DNA from: Bidens hawaiensis
Lineage: Eukaryota; Streptophyta; Magnoliopsida; Asterales; Asteraceae
NCBI GenBank assembly: GCA_021521415.1
Contig: JAIQDT010001644.1
Span: forward strand, 310,001-374,000
DNA: 64,000 nucleotides
Direction: 5' to 3'
Shown: positions 1 to 10,193 of the stretch, piece by piece
Position numbering within the stretch: position 1 is the first letter of the stretch
Layout: the number at the start of each line of letters is the position of its first letter
The notes under the pieces: model-generated
Told to the model about the DNA's origin: nothing
What the model saw: the letters and a program-made list of their open reading frames with translations, nothing else
The model's database searches: none
Translations under genes and position numbers: made by a program

Positions 1-1022
1 TTAGATGATTCTATGACACTCATATGGTCTTTCACATATACTCTGTATGTCTTTGAGTGTGTAGAATATTCAACAAAGAAACAATCTAGAGATTTTGTTT
101 GAAACTTGTTCAAATATACCCTTGTGTTCAGAAGAAAACATTTGCATCCAAAGGGCTTGAAAAACTTGATATAAGGCTTTCTGTTGTGGAATATTTCATA
201 TGGAGTTGTGTTATGCCTTTTGTTGACAAGCACCCTGTTCTGAACATAGCAGGCTGTATTTAAGGCTTCAGCCCAAAAAGTAACAGGCAAGTTAGCATCT
301 GCTAACATGGTTCTTGCAGCTTCAATTAAAGTTCTATTTCTTCTTTCTACAACACCATTTTCTTCAGAAGTTCTTGGAGCTGAGAATTGTTGAAGTATGC
401 CCTTTTCTGCACAAAATTCTTGCATAACTCCATTCGTGAACTCAGTACCATTGTCACTTCTCATCATTTTAACCTTCTTATTCAATTTTTTCTTAATCAT
501 TGTTACACAACCCTTAATCAACTCTGCAGTCTCATCTTTGGTACTTAGAAAATAAACCCAAGTATATCTTGAATAGTCATCAATGTTCACAAGACAGTAT
601 CTTTTCTTTCCTATACTTGGCACACTTACAGGACCGAACAGATCCATGTGAAGTAATTCAAGTATTTGATCAATTGAGTTGATGAGCTTTGACTTATGAG
701 AAGATTTGTGTTGTTTTCCTTTCTGACATGAATTACAATGATCTTCCAATTTGAATTCTCTTGTAGGTAATCCAATCACATGTTCACCTTTCACAAGTCT
801 GTTCATGTTCTTCAAGTTCACATGACACAGTTTCCTATGCCACAATTTTGACTCATTTTCAGTGGCTTTGGAAACAATTAAAACAGCTTCTTTCATATTC
901 AGTTTATACAAATTACCATTTCTTGGTGCCATAATCATAATCATTTCAGGTGGAATCACAAACTTAGGTTTTAAGATGAAACAGTGGGAATCATCAAAAC
1001 TGACTTTGTAACCCTTATCATA
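1..1022 (-). CDS. Ty1/copia GAG-pre-integrase and integrase domain, partial at window edge
   Basis: The minus-strand frame stays open from about 1022 to base 1 and continues out of the window. Read downward it shows the HHCC-type zinc region (WHRKLCHVNL, then CNSCQKGKQ) and the catalytic triad of an rve integrase: D in LHMDLFGP, D in MRSDNGTEF and E in EENGVVERRN. It then runs into the copia motif FGCKCFLLN. The enzyme would insert element cDNA into chromosomes. The frame is separated from the protease only by a TAA near 1025, where a sense codon is expected (LLSIS, then YDKGYKVSF). I saw no other stop, so this is the best-preserved coding stretch of its kind here. Confidence 0.85.
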
Positions 1023-1025
1023 CAT

Positions 1026-1235
1026 TTATGATATACTCAGTAGATTATACTGAAGACCTTCAACATGAAACACATTGTCAAATGAAACCTTTCCATTTGT
1101 CAGGATTCCTTTCCCCACAATCTTTCCACCATTTCCATCACTCCCAAATGCTATAGGACCTTCATACTTTTCTTCATAATTGACAAGTGATCTTTTGTCA
1201 CATGTCATGTGCCTAGAACAACCACTATCCACGTA
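1026..1235 (-). pseudogene. Ty1/copia aspartic protease, N-terminal part
   Basis: The frame encodes WYVDSGCSRHMTCDK, the copia protease signature: an aspartyl DSG active site followed by the conserved RHMT. It then runs through a FGSDGNGGKIVGKG stretch to FHVEGLQYNLLSIS, the usual junction to the pre-integrase region. The protease would cut the Gag-Pol polyprotein. The frame ends at TAA near 1026, with the integrase frame continuing right behind it, so a single point mutation probably splits what was one frame. Confidence 0.85.
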
Positions 1236-1283
1236 CCATATGTCATTCAGATGAGTGGCTGTTCCTGCACAAACACAATTTGA

Positions 1284-2015
1284 TTAGTTGAGTGATGAAG
1301 TGCAGGACATTACAGCTTGCAACACATCATTTTTTGTTTCTGAGACAGCTTGGGAAGTGAGTGTTGTTGGTTCAGGATCTTCATGAGTGACTTCTAAGTT
1401 GTCTGAATTGTCTGTTTCATAACCACACTCTCTTGGGGTTTTAACAAAAGAGGTTGAGTTCTGGTATTCAACTGAGTCATTGACATACTCTTTTATCACA
1501 TAGTCCTTCTTTTCAGAGTAGTCTCTCACATCAGCAACTGTCTCAACCTTAGTTTCTGTCTTAGGTTTCCACAGGAAACCTTGTGGTTCATAACCATGTT
1601 TTAATAAGAACTTCTCATCACCTGTCAGTTCTGTTGATTTCCTTTTTGAAAAGACACCTTTGTTTCTTATCTTTTCATTTCTAGGTGAACCTTGAGATTC
1701 ATCAGATTTGACTGATTGAGTATCTTGTTTGATTCTTAAGGGCTGAAAGTTCTTTTTGGTCAAATTTTCATGTTTCTTAGGAGACATACTTCTTCTTACT
1801 GATTTAGTCACCTGTTTCTTTGATTTGACTTTAGTTTTCTTCTCACTTCTTGTCTCTTCAGCTGATTTCAACTCATCTTTCTTTGTGTTGTCATTTTCAC
1901 ATACCTTTTCTTTTCCCATGTATGCTTCATACTTTTGCTTGTACTGAACAAAGTCTTGCCATACTTAGTTTCATCTGGGACATGAAAGGGTTTGAATTTG
2001 AATCTTTCATTACAT
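1284..2015 (-). pseudogene. Ty1/copia gag-to-protease linker, Lys/Ser/Glu-rich
   Basis: A 211-codon open frame from an ATG at 1919, with further homologous codons up to about 2015 in another frame (FKFKPFHVP). It is rich in Lys, Ser, Thr and Glu, with no catalytic motif. Plant copia elements carry such a low-complexity linker between the gag zinc knuckle and the protease, and its C-terminus lies 50 bp from the protease here. I see neither the CCHC knuckle nor the gag capsid region, so the N-terminal half of gag is probably deleted. Confidence 0.6.
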
Positions 2016-2020
2016 GAATC

Positions 2021-3216
2021 TCCCCGATTTCAGCTGGATCTTACTCAAATCATGCCATAACTCACACAAATAGATGTGTCGACAAGGGAGTTAACGACGG
2101 GTTGCAATATTTAGAAAGAATACTGTTTATTAAAGGCGGAATCAATAATAAACAGGGTAGTTGCAGTCAATAATCAAAGGTAACTAACACAAACAAGATT
2201 CACTCAAAAGATTTCCATTAATATAATATTCATCATACAAAGGGTAATCGATTTAGGGTTTCTTGAAGGAAAGTTTTATCCGTACTATACTAAGACAGCC
2301 GTCAAACACAAAATATTCTCTCTAAATTAATGTGGTTGTCTGCCTCGGCCGCCTTTTCAGGTGAGCCCTAATTATTCCTTTTATAGGCCTGACACCCTTA
2401 GACAGCTGTCATTCCTTCTAGAAACCCTAAATGATAAGACATACTCAAATTACATATTCAGAAATAATCCTAAGTGTAAAACAAGTCTCCTGGGTAGGCT
2501 TAGCATCAATTTCTTCTTTCCGAGTATGCTCTGCCATCCTTCATAACTTGGTAACATAGAAGTGTGCTTAGAATCAGTTTTCGGGTAGGCTTTACTTGAA
2601 GAGTATTTTACCAAGTAAAATACTCACCGGGTAGACTTCAATCTTCTTGACTTTGCAAGACTTTTCCTGACAAACCCTTACGAGCAACCTTGCTCTTCAA
2701 TGGTCCCTTCAACTCTTTGTTAGAAAATAACTTATTAGCAAAGTGTGCTCTGTAGCACTGTTCCTTGCTTGAGTTGAACCTTGCCCGATGATACTTAGAG
2801 ATATATCATTAAAACATCAAGCATACTTGGACCAACTTATTAATCAATACCTTGCCCGGTCTTCCAATTACTTGGCTTCATGAGCTTGGTTAGACAAAAG
2901 CTTACTCGGAAGTGAACAATACGTGGCTATGAAGAACAGACCTGCTTGATAAAGTGATCCTTGCCCAGACTTGCATAAACTAGTGAACCTTGCCCGGTAA
3001 TACACTAATTTGAAAACCTTGCTCGGATATTCACTAAAGAAGACTTTATGAAGATAACCTTGCCCGACAGACAAAATCTCGTACCCGGCTAAGTAAAAGC
3101 TTGCTCGGAAGTCTAAGGTGTGCCAGGATCCATACTTAGTGAATTCTGAGGAGGTTGAGAAGATCCCAATCATCCATATGTCTCATAGAACAACTCCCCC
3201 TCTGGTAAATTGTTTG
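2021..3216. other. Unassigned non-coding stretch, possible LTR fragment
   Basis: No convincing coding frame. Near the right end the minus strand reads AGAGGGGGAGTTG followed by TGTTCTATGAG, which resembles a polypurine tract next to the TG start of an LTR. Much of 2060-3190 could therefore be a minus-strand 3' LTR whose internal region is lost. I found no matching second LTR, primer site or target duplication. It sits between the copia remnant and the Tat-like fragment Z. Confidence 0.35.
2690..3110. repeat. Degenerate short repeat, core ACCTTGCCCGG
   Basis: The core CTTGCCCGG, or its variant CTTGCTCGGA, recurs about ten times with irregular 25-60 bp spacing, for example near 2782, 2851, 2962, 2990, 3019, 3060 and 3091. 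Related GGGTAGGCTT words lie just upstream. The copies are too irregular for a clean minisatellite. They may be enhancer-like repeats of an LTR or the decayed form of an array. Confidence 0.5.
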
Positions 3217-3600
3217 ACCCAACAGACAAGCCGAAGAGTATAGCTTATCCTTCTTCTAACATGTTTATTTCTGCTTTTCAGTTGATAACTTTGCTTTGTC
3301 GGCCAAGCTTCCTAGAGTTGAAGAGAGAGTTAAGAAGTTCCAAAGCTTTTCAAGCTAAGTTTACCAAAGCTTTTCAAGAGACAATTTTGAAATCAATTAG
3401 CAACATGTCAAGTAAGAATTTCAATTGTTTGATATTAAATGAAAATAATGGAAAACTTATCTTTATATTGTTCTTTGCAGGTGCTCAGTAGTGAAGGTCT
3501 GCTTCTCAATTTTCTCTTGAAGACATTGAATGTCTGATTGTTAAGAAAGAGACTCCAAAGTCCACAGCGATCCATGAACCATGCCTGTAAGGATCCTTTA
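3217..3600 (+). pseudogene. Antisense extra ORF (aORF) of element Z, exon 2 and flanking introns
   Basis: An acceptor-like TTTCTGCTTTTCAG ends near 3280, followed by codons for DNFA and a KLP motif, matching DNFASFGKLPG in element B. The exon ends at ATGTCAAGTAAG, the same splice-donor context as in B. An intron then runs to TTGTTCTTTGCAG near 3480, and the next exon starts. Frameshifts are present. The first exon, with the gypsy-type transposase-like domain, is missing. The function of this protein is unknown. It lies antisense to the element's gag-pol, as in the other copies here. Confidence 0.6.
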
Positions 3601-3824
3601 TCCTCCTTATTGGCTATTGTAAATACAAAATCCTTTTGAACTTATTCTGCTGCATCTCACAGGCCTTGGATTCCGCTAAGAGCATAAGTATTTATCCTTC
3701 CTCAATCCTTGTAATAAATTAAGGATCCTGGATCCGTAAATGTTAATCCTTCTGTGATCCTTATAGTTGAACTTAGGATACTTGATGCAAATAACTTATG
3801 ATATTATTTGGGATTAAGCCCAAC
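3601..3824. other. Z aORF downstream spacer
   Basis: Non-coding, rich in the words GGATCC, AAGGAT and ATCCTT that mark all Tat-like copies in this window. It corresponds to B 15755-16598. Confidence 0.5.
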
Positions 3825-3910
3825 AAACTGGGGACAAGCCCACAAGATAAACTGGGGATAAGCCCGTGCAATTGGGGACAAGCCCAAAAAACTGGGGACA
3901 AGCCTAAACT
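3825..3910 (-). repeat. 3' tandem repeat, unit CTGGGGACAAGCCC (element Z)
   Basis: Four to five imperfect copies of CTGGGGACAAGCCC separated by short A-rich linkers. The same repeat stands at the same place in B (16599-16795) and D (50643-50756), and a variant stands in A. Tandem repeats in the 3' untranslated region are a known property of Tat/Ogre-type elements and can seed satellites. Confidence 0.85.
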
Positions 3911-3934
3911 GAGTGACGTGAAAACACCAAAACC

Positions 3935-4270
3935 TTAGCTAACATGAAAACGTTAGAAACCATTGTCTTGAGATTACATAAAAATGTTATAAACTGGTGA
4001 TATGGTATGTCTACCATAAATCATAGGATCCTCCGTATAGCCGAAGAAAAAGAAATTGTCAGCCACTAAGCGTGTACTGGTCCCGCTGCCCCAGACTATA
4101 CATTAGATAGCGTGTGCTCCAGGCCAGAGTGTAGAAACTCTAATTTATAAGAAATGTGAAAACCTTTAAACCTTGGAAGATATAACCATCGGGGGTCATA
4201 CCTTAATCTTGGGCTAGGCCATAGGAAATAGTAGTGTACCTTTAGTGTGAGGGAGAGGTGGCCAACCTCT
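3935..4270. other. Hairpin cluster and conserved 3' block (element Z)
   Basis: Small inverted repeats follow one another: CTAACAT-GAAA-ACGTTAG at 3939-3956 (one mismatch), TATGGTA-TGTC-TACCATA at 4001-4018 (perfect), and the counterpart of the TGACC/GGTCA hairpin near 4180. Between them lies the strongly conserved segment AGCGTGTACTGGTCCCGCTG near 4070. The order is the same as in B 16826-17182. There is no coding frame. See the hairpin finding. Confidence 0.7.
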
Positions 4271-4351
4271 TGGATCTTGAACCTCTTATTAAAATCTGCA
4301 TTGTTACTTAAAACTTGGAAAAACTATACGTTTAGAACATATTATCATTAG

Positions 4352-4943
4352 TGTTGGTAGCAGATTTTAATCCTCAGGATTGATCATGTTTTACGGATTT
4401 CAACCTATCTTGCCGATACAAGTATTCTGAGGATTATATTTCGCTGTTCCAACTGTCCTTTATTGGTCTATTTGTTTTGCAGATATAACCACATGTTTAA
4501 TGTGCTAATAAGAGACGTGGGTTTGCAGCGTTTATTTATGAGGCTTCGTCAACTCGAACGTATTAAGAAACGGATAGTGGAAGACTTAGCCTAGGGTTTA
4601 TCCTGGATTTCTTGGAATTTCAGTTGTAATCTTTTATTTATTTAGACGAGCTGAATTGGTCATATAGAACACACACCTCGCACTCATAGCTACTGAAACT
4701 CATTGTAACACTTAGTATTTGATCGATTATCAGCTTGAACACTTGTAATCACCCTTTTTTGTTATTAATAAATAGACGGTGATAGTTTTCATCGTCCGAG
4801 GGTTTTTTGAGACTGAGATACTCAAGATCAGGGCTTTTACCCTCGAAATCAAATCATTATGTTCACCATATTTTTGATCAAGCACTCTACCTCACATACG
4901 AAGTTGATCGGAAAATTACTTTGTTAATTTTTTTACCGAAACA
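4352..4943 (+). repeat. 5' LTR of element A
   Basis: 592 bp, starting TGTTGGTAGC and ending ACCGAAACA, with the primer site three bases downstream. Its last 300 bp or so align with 23881-24195 (the 3' LTR remnant) at roughly nine in ten bases by eye. The conserved LTR tail includes TTGTTATTAATAAATAGAC and the GATCAAG region shared with B. Confidence 0.88.
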
Positions 4944-4946
4944 ATT

Positions 4947-4964
4947 TGGCGCCCACCGCGGGGA
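4947..4964 (+). promoter_or_regulatory. Primer binding site of element A, tRNA-Lys type
   Basis: TGGCGCCCACCGCGGGG directly after the LTR. It is complementary, with about one mismatch, to the 3' end of plant tRNA-Lys (ending ...GGTGGGCGCCA), as I remember that tRNA. Minus-strand cDNA synthesis would start here. Confidence 0.75.
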
Positions 4965-5023
4965 AAACGGCGCTTTGATCATTATTAACCCTCAAATTAA
5001 ACCCTACTTTTAACATACACAAC

Positions 5024-6969
5024 ATGTCTTCCCAACCGAAGAATGTTTCCTCTTATAATGCAGCTTCAGATTCCTCTGTGAGGCCTCTTATGCCTCCTCC
5101 TCCTGCTGGTTGTATCCCGAAGAAACCTGACAACACTCAGAAGAAACCTGCTACTCCCGTGTTATCAGGATCGAGACCATCTCCCCAGGATCCCATCATG
5201 GTATCTAAAAACGACTTTCTGTCTATGTATAGACGGTTACAGGAACAGATGGATCGCCAGAAAAAGACCAACCAAATACTCATGAGGGAACTGGATGATA
5301 TCAGGAAAGGCAAGAAGCCCGTGGAAGAATTCACACCACTAGTCCTGAGATCTCTATATTTCACTCCTCCAGGATCTTCAAGGTTGGTGCGTCCGGAGTC
5401 GACCATGGCGGACAACCCTGGATCCTCATCTTTCCAGCACTCAGGGTCTATAGGATTGCACTCATCTGGATCCCAAAGATACTTGCATGCATCCTCTGAT
5501 GGGCCTTTTCAACATGCAGGATCCTCAGGATTGTCGTAGCAGGGAGGACCCTTAAGATTGTTTCAACAGTCCGGGTCCTCAGGATTGTTCCATCAGGCGG
5601 GATCCTCATGTCCTTATCAGCAGGCGGTATCCTCAGGATTTCAGCAACAGGCAGGATCCTCTGGAGTACCTTCACCAGGATTCCCTAATACTCAGCAACC
5701 ATTTGCTCAGACTCAGTAGTTCGCAGGATTCTCTGAGGTGCACTAGGGAGACTTTATCCCGATGCAGGCTAACACTTCGACCACTCCATTTGCTACTTCG
5801 GGAAATACGATGTTTGGGAATGCAAGCTACAACACCCAGGCTGTTCCTTAGAATATTAATCAGGGTAACACTTTCAATACAATTCCCGTTGATGCTAATC
5901 AAGGATTTCTGCAGGATGCAGGCATAAGTTCAAGTTTAGCCCGAGTATTACAGAAGCTTATGGACATGATCTCAAGTGTTCCTGGTATAATCCGTCCCAT
6001 AGCTGAAGTTCCCACTGATAGTCATAGAATAACACGATTTGTGCCATCAATTAGTGATGTACAGATCCCAAAACAGTTTCAAACCCAATATATAAAACTG
6101 TATGATGGTTCAACGAATCCTAAGGAACTTGTTGCACAGTATAGGGAACGTATGGAGATCAACCCAATCCCTTTGGAAATCAAGGAACTATGTCTTTGCA
6201 AGGGATTTGGGTCTACCTTGACTGGAGCAGCCATGAAGTGGCTACTAAGTATTCCTCCTATCACCATCACCTCATTTTCTCATTTATTTAATTTGTTCAA
6301 TAACCAGTTTTCTTGCAGTAGAACGTTTGAGAAAATGATAGGTAATGTTTATAGGGTTACCCAGAATCTTGAGAAATCCTTGAGAGATTTTATTACCATT
6401 AGCATGGAGTCGCTGGAGATTTCAAATCTAAATCCTGCTTCGGCGGTGGAAGCTCTTCAGTTGGAGTTAGAGAAAGACTCCTCTTTCAACGATGATCTTG
6501 TTATGACTTCATGCAGGTCGTTAGATGAAGCAACAAGCAGATCTCTAAGGTTTATCAGGATAGAGGATGATAAGAAAAGCTATAAAAATATCGATATCCC
6601 GAAATACGATCAGACGAACAGGAAAGCCGAATCCCCGGGAAAATCATATCGATCAAAACCTTACTATAAGCCTGATAACCCCAGGATTAATGCAGTAGAT
6701 GATGGAGATGATGAAGATAATGAAGAATATCCTAAGATCACTGAATATTTTTTTCTGTTGATGTTGGTGGATTAATGTGTGCCATGCAGGACTTAGGTGA
6801 AAAAGCCAGGTGGCCAAAGAAGATGGAGAAACAAGGAGCCTGGAAAGACAAGTCAAAATGGTGTGCCTTCCACGAGGATTTTGGGCACTTGATTGATGAT
6901 TGCATTGCACTCAGAAGGGATATTAGCTATCTTCTCAGCAAGGGCCACTTGAATGAGCTACTTGGCTAG
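5024..6969 (+). pseudogene. Gag of element A with Q/G/S-rich N-terminus and CHHC knuckle
   Basis: It starts MSSQPKNVSS at 5024, 80 bp after the LTR. Residues 1-100 are Pro/Ser-rich. There follows a low-complexity segment (5400-5700) of GSSG, QQAGS and QHAGS repeats, interrupted by TAG codons near 5537, 5716 and 5742. The capsid-like domain is open at 5960-6775 (KLYDGSTNPKELVAQYRERM, then LCKGFGSTLTGAAMKW). A further frame, 6775-6969, carries WCAFHEDFGHLIDDC, a C-x2-H-x4-H-x4-C knuckle typical of Tat/Athila Gag. It would coat and package element RNA. At least four stops or shifts make it non-functional. Confidence 0.85.
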
Positions 6970-7044
6970 AAGAAGGGAAAAGAATAAAATCCTGAAAAAG
7001 TTCCTGAGAAGGAAACTCCTCCACCAACAAATGCAAAAATAATC

Positions 7045-7600
7045 ATGTTCAAATCTGGAGGATCTGACATCTGTGGAACCTCTTATTCTGTTGCGAAAAG
7101 AAATGCTGATCAAAGAAAGTTAGAAGTGGTTAACAGACCAACAAAGACATCCATTCACACTCAAACAAAGACCATATCCCTTGTTGAAAGCAATAGAGTC
7201 AATATTCAGGATCCTCACCATGATAGTTTGGTAATAACATAATATGTTGCTAACCATTATGTGCGCATGATCCTCATTGATGGTGGAAGCTCTGTCAACA
7301 TTATTCAACTAGATGTGCTAAAAAAGGTGAATATTCCTGAGGATGAGATTATCCCCAGGTCCTCAATATTGGTTGGATTCAGTGGAGAGACTAAGAACAC
7401 TATTGAGGATTTCAAGCTCCCAGTATATGTTGAAGGGGTTAACAAAATGCAAAAATTTTGTGTTATTGACTGTTTGTCTTGTTGCAATATTTTTATTAGG
7501 CAGGCCCTAGATACACGACAAGGAAGCAGTCCCCTCCACTTGTCCCCAATGTGTGAAACTCCCAAGTCCATGGGGAGTTATCAAAATCATCACTGATCAA
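7045..7600 (+). pseudogene. Aspartic protease of element A
   Basis: Two frames separated by a TAA near 7240 encode GGSDICGTSYS, IQDPHHDSLVI and then the active-site region MILIDGGSSVNIIQLDVL. DGGSS is the usual Tat/Athila version of the D-S/T-G protease motif. It continues to VGFSGETKNT and CVIDCLSCCNIF. The catalytic Asp is intact here, unlike the flanking Gly in B. It would release Gag and Pol products. Broken by a stop and a C-terminal frameshift. Confidence 0.8.
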
Positions 7601-7690
7601 CAAGATGCAAAGAATTGCTACACCTCTTCTATGAAGTGTACTGCCAAATCCCAGCAAGCGTAGCAATTACTGAAGCCGGAACGAGACGTA

Positions 7691-8960
7691 ATGGAGGCCA
7701 AGGAACAAGAAATTAAAGAAATACTTCCTTATCCCGAGGATCCTGAAGTGAAAGTGCTGATAGGAACGAGTATTCCTGAGGATATTGAGTCAAAGTTACT
7801 CAATTTCCTCAAATCAAGACTGTCAACATTTGCATGGAAGCATGAAGATGTGACAGGTATTTCCAAAGATATTATAACACATAAACTTGGAATTGATAAT
7901 TCTTTCGGGCCAATCCAACAAAAGAGAAGAAATTTTGAGCCTAAAAGAAACATAATCATCAAGAAGAAGTTGAAAGACTCTTGAAGGCAAATATGATTAG
8001 GTAAGTTCAATATCCCCGATGGTTAGCAAATGCGGTGGTTGTATAGAAAAAGAATGGCAAATGGAGTGTTTGTGTGGATTTCACAGACTTGATAAGGCCT
8101 GCCCTAAGGATCCATTCCCTCTACCACACATAGATTCAATGGTAGACGCTACAGCTAGCCACGAAATGCTGACATTTATGGATGCGTCCTTAGGATTTCA
8201 GTAAATCTAAATGGAACCTTCAAATCAAGAAGATACAGACTTCATGACTCCCACAAGTATTTATTGTTATATTGTTATGCCCTTTGGACTTAGAAATGCT
8301 GGTGCAACCTATCAGAGGTTAGTTAACATGATGTTCAAAGAGAAACTGGGGGACATGATGGACGTTTATATTGATGATATGGTGGTGAAGTCCAAGAAAG
8401 CTGAGGATCACCTCCATGATCTCAAGACCGCATTTGATATCCTTGACAACTATAACATGGAGCTAAATCCTTCAAAGTGAAAGTAAGTAAGTCTTTTGGA
8501 TGCTGAAACCAGGTATTCTTATATTGAGAAATTAATTTTAGCACTTATTATGGCATCTACTAACATAGACACTATTTTGAAACTTACCCTATATGTGTTA
8601 AAACTAATTACCCTATTAAGTCTGTTTTGAGAATACCAGAAATGTCAGGTAGGATGGCAAAATGGGCTGTGAAACTGAGTGCATATGCTGTTAGAGGAGA
8701 AAAACTAATGAAATATTTAGAGCTAGTCAAAAAAACTAGCAAAGTGTTTCGAAATGTTTGATATTTCACAGGTACCTAGAGAAGAGAATGTTGAAGCATA
8801 TGCCCTAGCATATTTAACTTCATCCTTCAGGAGACCGTAAGGTGTCAAGATTCCTATCATACATATCCTGAGCCCAGCAATAGGAGAGCAAGTTGTCAAT
8901 GAAATATTAGACGATGATGAAGATATGAGAGTCAAGAATCCTAAGGATAATGAAAATTCC
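7691..8960 (+). pseudogene. RT and remnant RNase H regions of element A, with two internal deletions
   Basis: RT is recognisable in three short frames: DIITHKLGIDNSFGPIQQKR, then KACPKDPFPLPHIDSMVDA with LTFMDAS, then MPFGLRNAGATYQRLVNMMF and the catalytic VYIDDMVVKSKKAEDH. Stops lie near 7981, 8003 and 8203. After NPSK at about 8480 the sequence jumps to the RNase H motif LLDAETRYS, so the RT thumb and the start of RNase H are gone. After KLSAYA near 8690 it jumps to VRGEKLMKYL, removing the first part of the archaeal-type RNase H with its catalytic residues. Confidence 0.8.
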
Positions 8961-9059
8961 TGGATTATCCCGATCAGGAAATATATTCAGGATGGAGTTA
9001 TCCCCAAGGATGAAAACCCAAGAGCTTTTCGCACAAAGGTAGTCCCATATACTATAATA

Positions 9060-10193
9060 AATGATATATTATAAAGGAAATCTCTTGCAGGACGATATCT
9101 TAGGTGCTTGGAGAAGGATGAAGCTCAAGAAGTTCTTCAGGATATCCATGAAGGATATTGTGGGAATCACACTGGGGGTAGAGCACTATTCTCCAAAATC
9201 CTGAGGACATGATACTTTTGGCCAACGATGAAGAGGGATGCTATGAATTATTCTCAAAAATGTGATGCATGCCAAAGACATAGCAACATTTTGCACCAGC
9301 CAGCAGAACCCTTTTATCCTGTTATATCCCATTGGCCTTTAATGAAGTGGGGAATGAATATTGTTGGAAAGCTACCCAGAGCTCCAGGAGGAAAAGTCTT
9401 TCTGCTGGCTGTGACTGATTATTTCTCGAAGTGGATTGAAGTGGAAGCTTTTGTTCAAGTCAGAGAGAAAGAGGTTATCTCATTCATTAAGCACAACATC
9501 TAGACAAGATTTGGAATCCCAACAGATATAGTGTGTGACAATGGCTCACAATTCATTGGCAAGAGAACAACTAACTTCTATGCCAGCTGGCGAATCAAGA
9601 TGATCACTTCAACGCCTGTCCATCCTCAGGCTAATGGTCAGGCCGAATCAAGGAACAAAATCATTATCAATAACCTGAATAATAAGTTGGGGTCTAAGAA
9701 AGGAAAGTGGGCCGAGGAACTACCTTTTGTTCTTTGGGCAGATAGGACCACTTCAAAGAATGCTACTGGTCAGACTCCTTTCTCATCGGTATTTGGAGCT
9801 GAAGTAGTTATCCCTAAAGAGATGGTTATCCCTACAGCTAGAGTCAGTCATCAGAATCCAGAAGATAATACTCAAAGTCTACTTGAAGATCTGGATGCAG
9901 TATAAGAACTCAGAGATTTAGCAAAGATCATAATGGCATCTTATCAGCAGAAGATAGCAAAGTCCTACAACAAGAATATCAGGATTTATAGATTTCAAGA
10001 AGGGGATTTAGTTCTCCGAAAAGCTTTTCAGAATACTACAAATCCTGCGGATGGAAATCTTGCACCAAAGTGGGAAGTTCCTTACTTGATTGAGTCAGAA
10101 GCAGGAAAGGGGGCATACAGATTGCCTACTTTTGATGGTGACTTATTACCAAGGGCTTGGAACGCTATCCCCCTCAAAAAATATTTTATGTAA
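9060..10193 (+). pseudogene. Integrase of element A
   Basis: Reading on from RNase H, the zinc region (HEGYCGNHTGG, then CDACQRH) is followed by the core with D in [11 protein letters not shown] in VCDNGSQFIG and E in NGQAESRNK, so the DDE triad is present. The C-terminal part (FQEGDLVLRKAFQNTTNPADG) ends at LKKYFM and a TAA at about 10193. In-frame stops lie near 9210 (TGA), 9502 (TAG) and 9904 (TAA). A's core is complete, whereas the younger element B has lost most of it. Confidence 0.85.

Larger units (their letters stand above)
1..2020 (-). mobile_element. Ty1/copia retrotransposon remnant, 5' part of the coding region
   Basis: Reading the minus strand from about 2020 down to 1 gives, in copia order, a basic linker that would follow the gag zinc knuckle, a DSG protease, a GAG-pre-integrase zinc region and an integrase core. 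RT and RNase H would lie beyond the left edge. Most of gag and the 5' LTR are not recognisable to the right, so the element appears truncated near 2020. Integrase upstream of RT is the defining Ty1/copia order. The lineage within copia was not resolved. Confidence 0.85.
3217..4351 (-). mobile_element. Tat-like Ty3/gypsy element Z, left (3') fragment
   Basis: This fragment matches the 3' region of element B in the same orientation: aORF exons (on the plus strand), a non-coding spacer, the CTGGGGACAAGCCC tandem repeat, then the hairpin cluster and conserved block. It stops at 4351, where element A begins, and resumes at 24196 after A. The 5-bp word ATTAG at 4347-4351 and 24196-24200 is A's target duplication. 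Z is therefore older than A. Its 3' LTR is not recognisable on the left. Confidence 0.8.

Noticed and set aside
2868..3173. 101-codon minus-strand frame
   Set aside because: It is the translation of the degenerate CTTGCCCGG repeat; no recognisable motif.
4947..4964. tRNA-like sequences near LTRs, considered as tRNA genes
   Set aside because: Only the 12-18 bases complementary to a tRNA 3' end are present, so they are primer binding sites.
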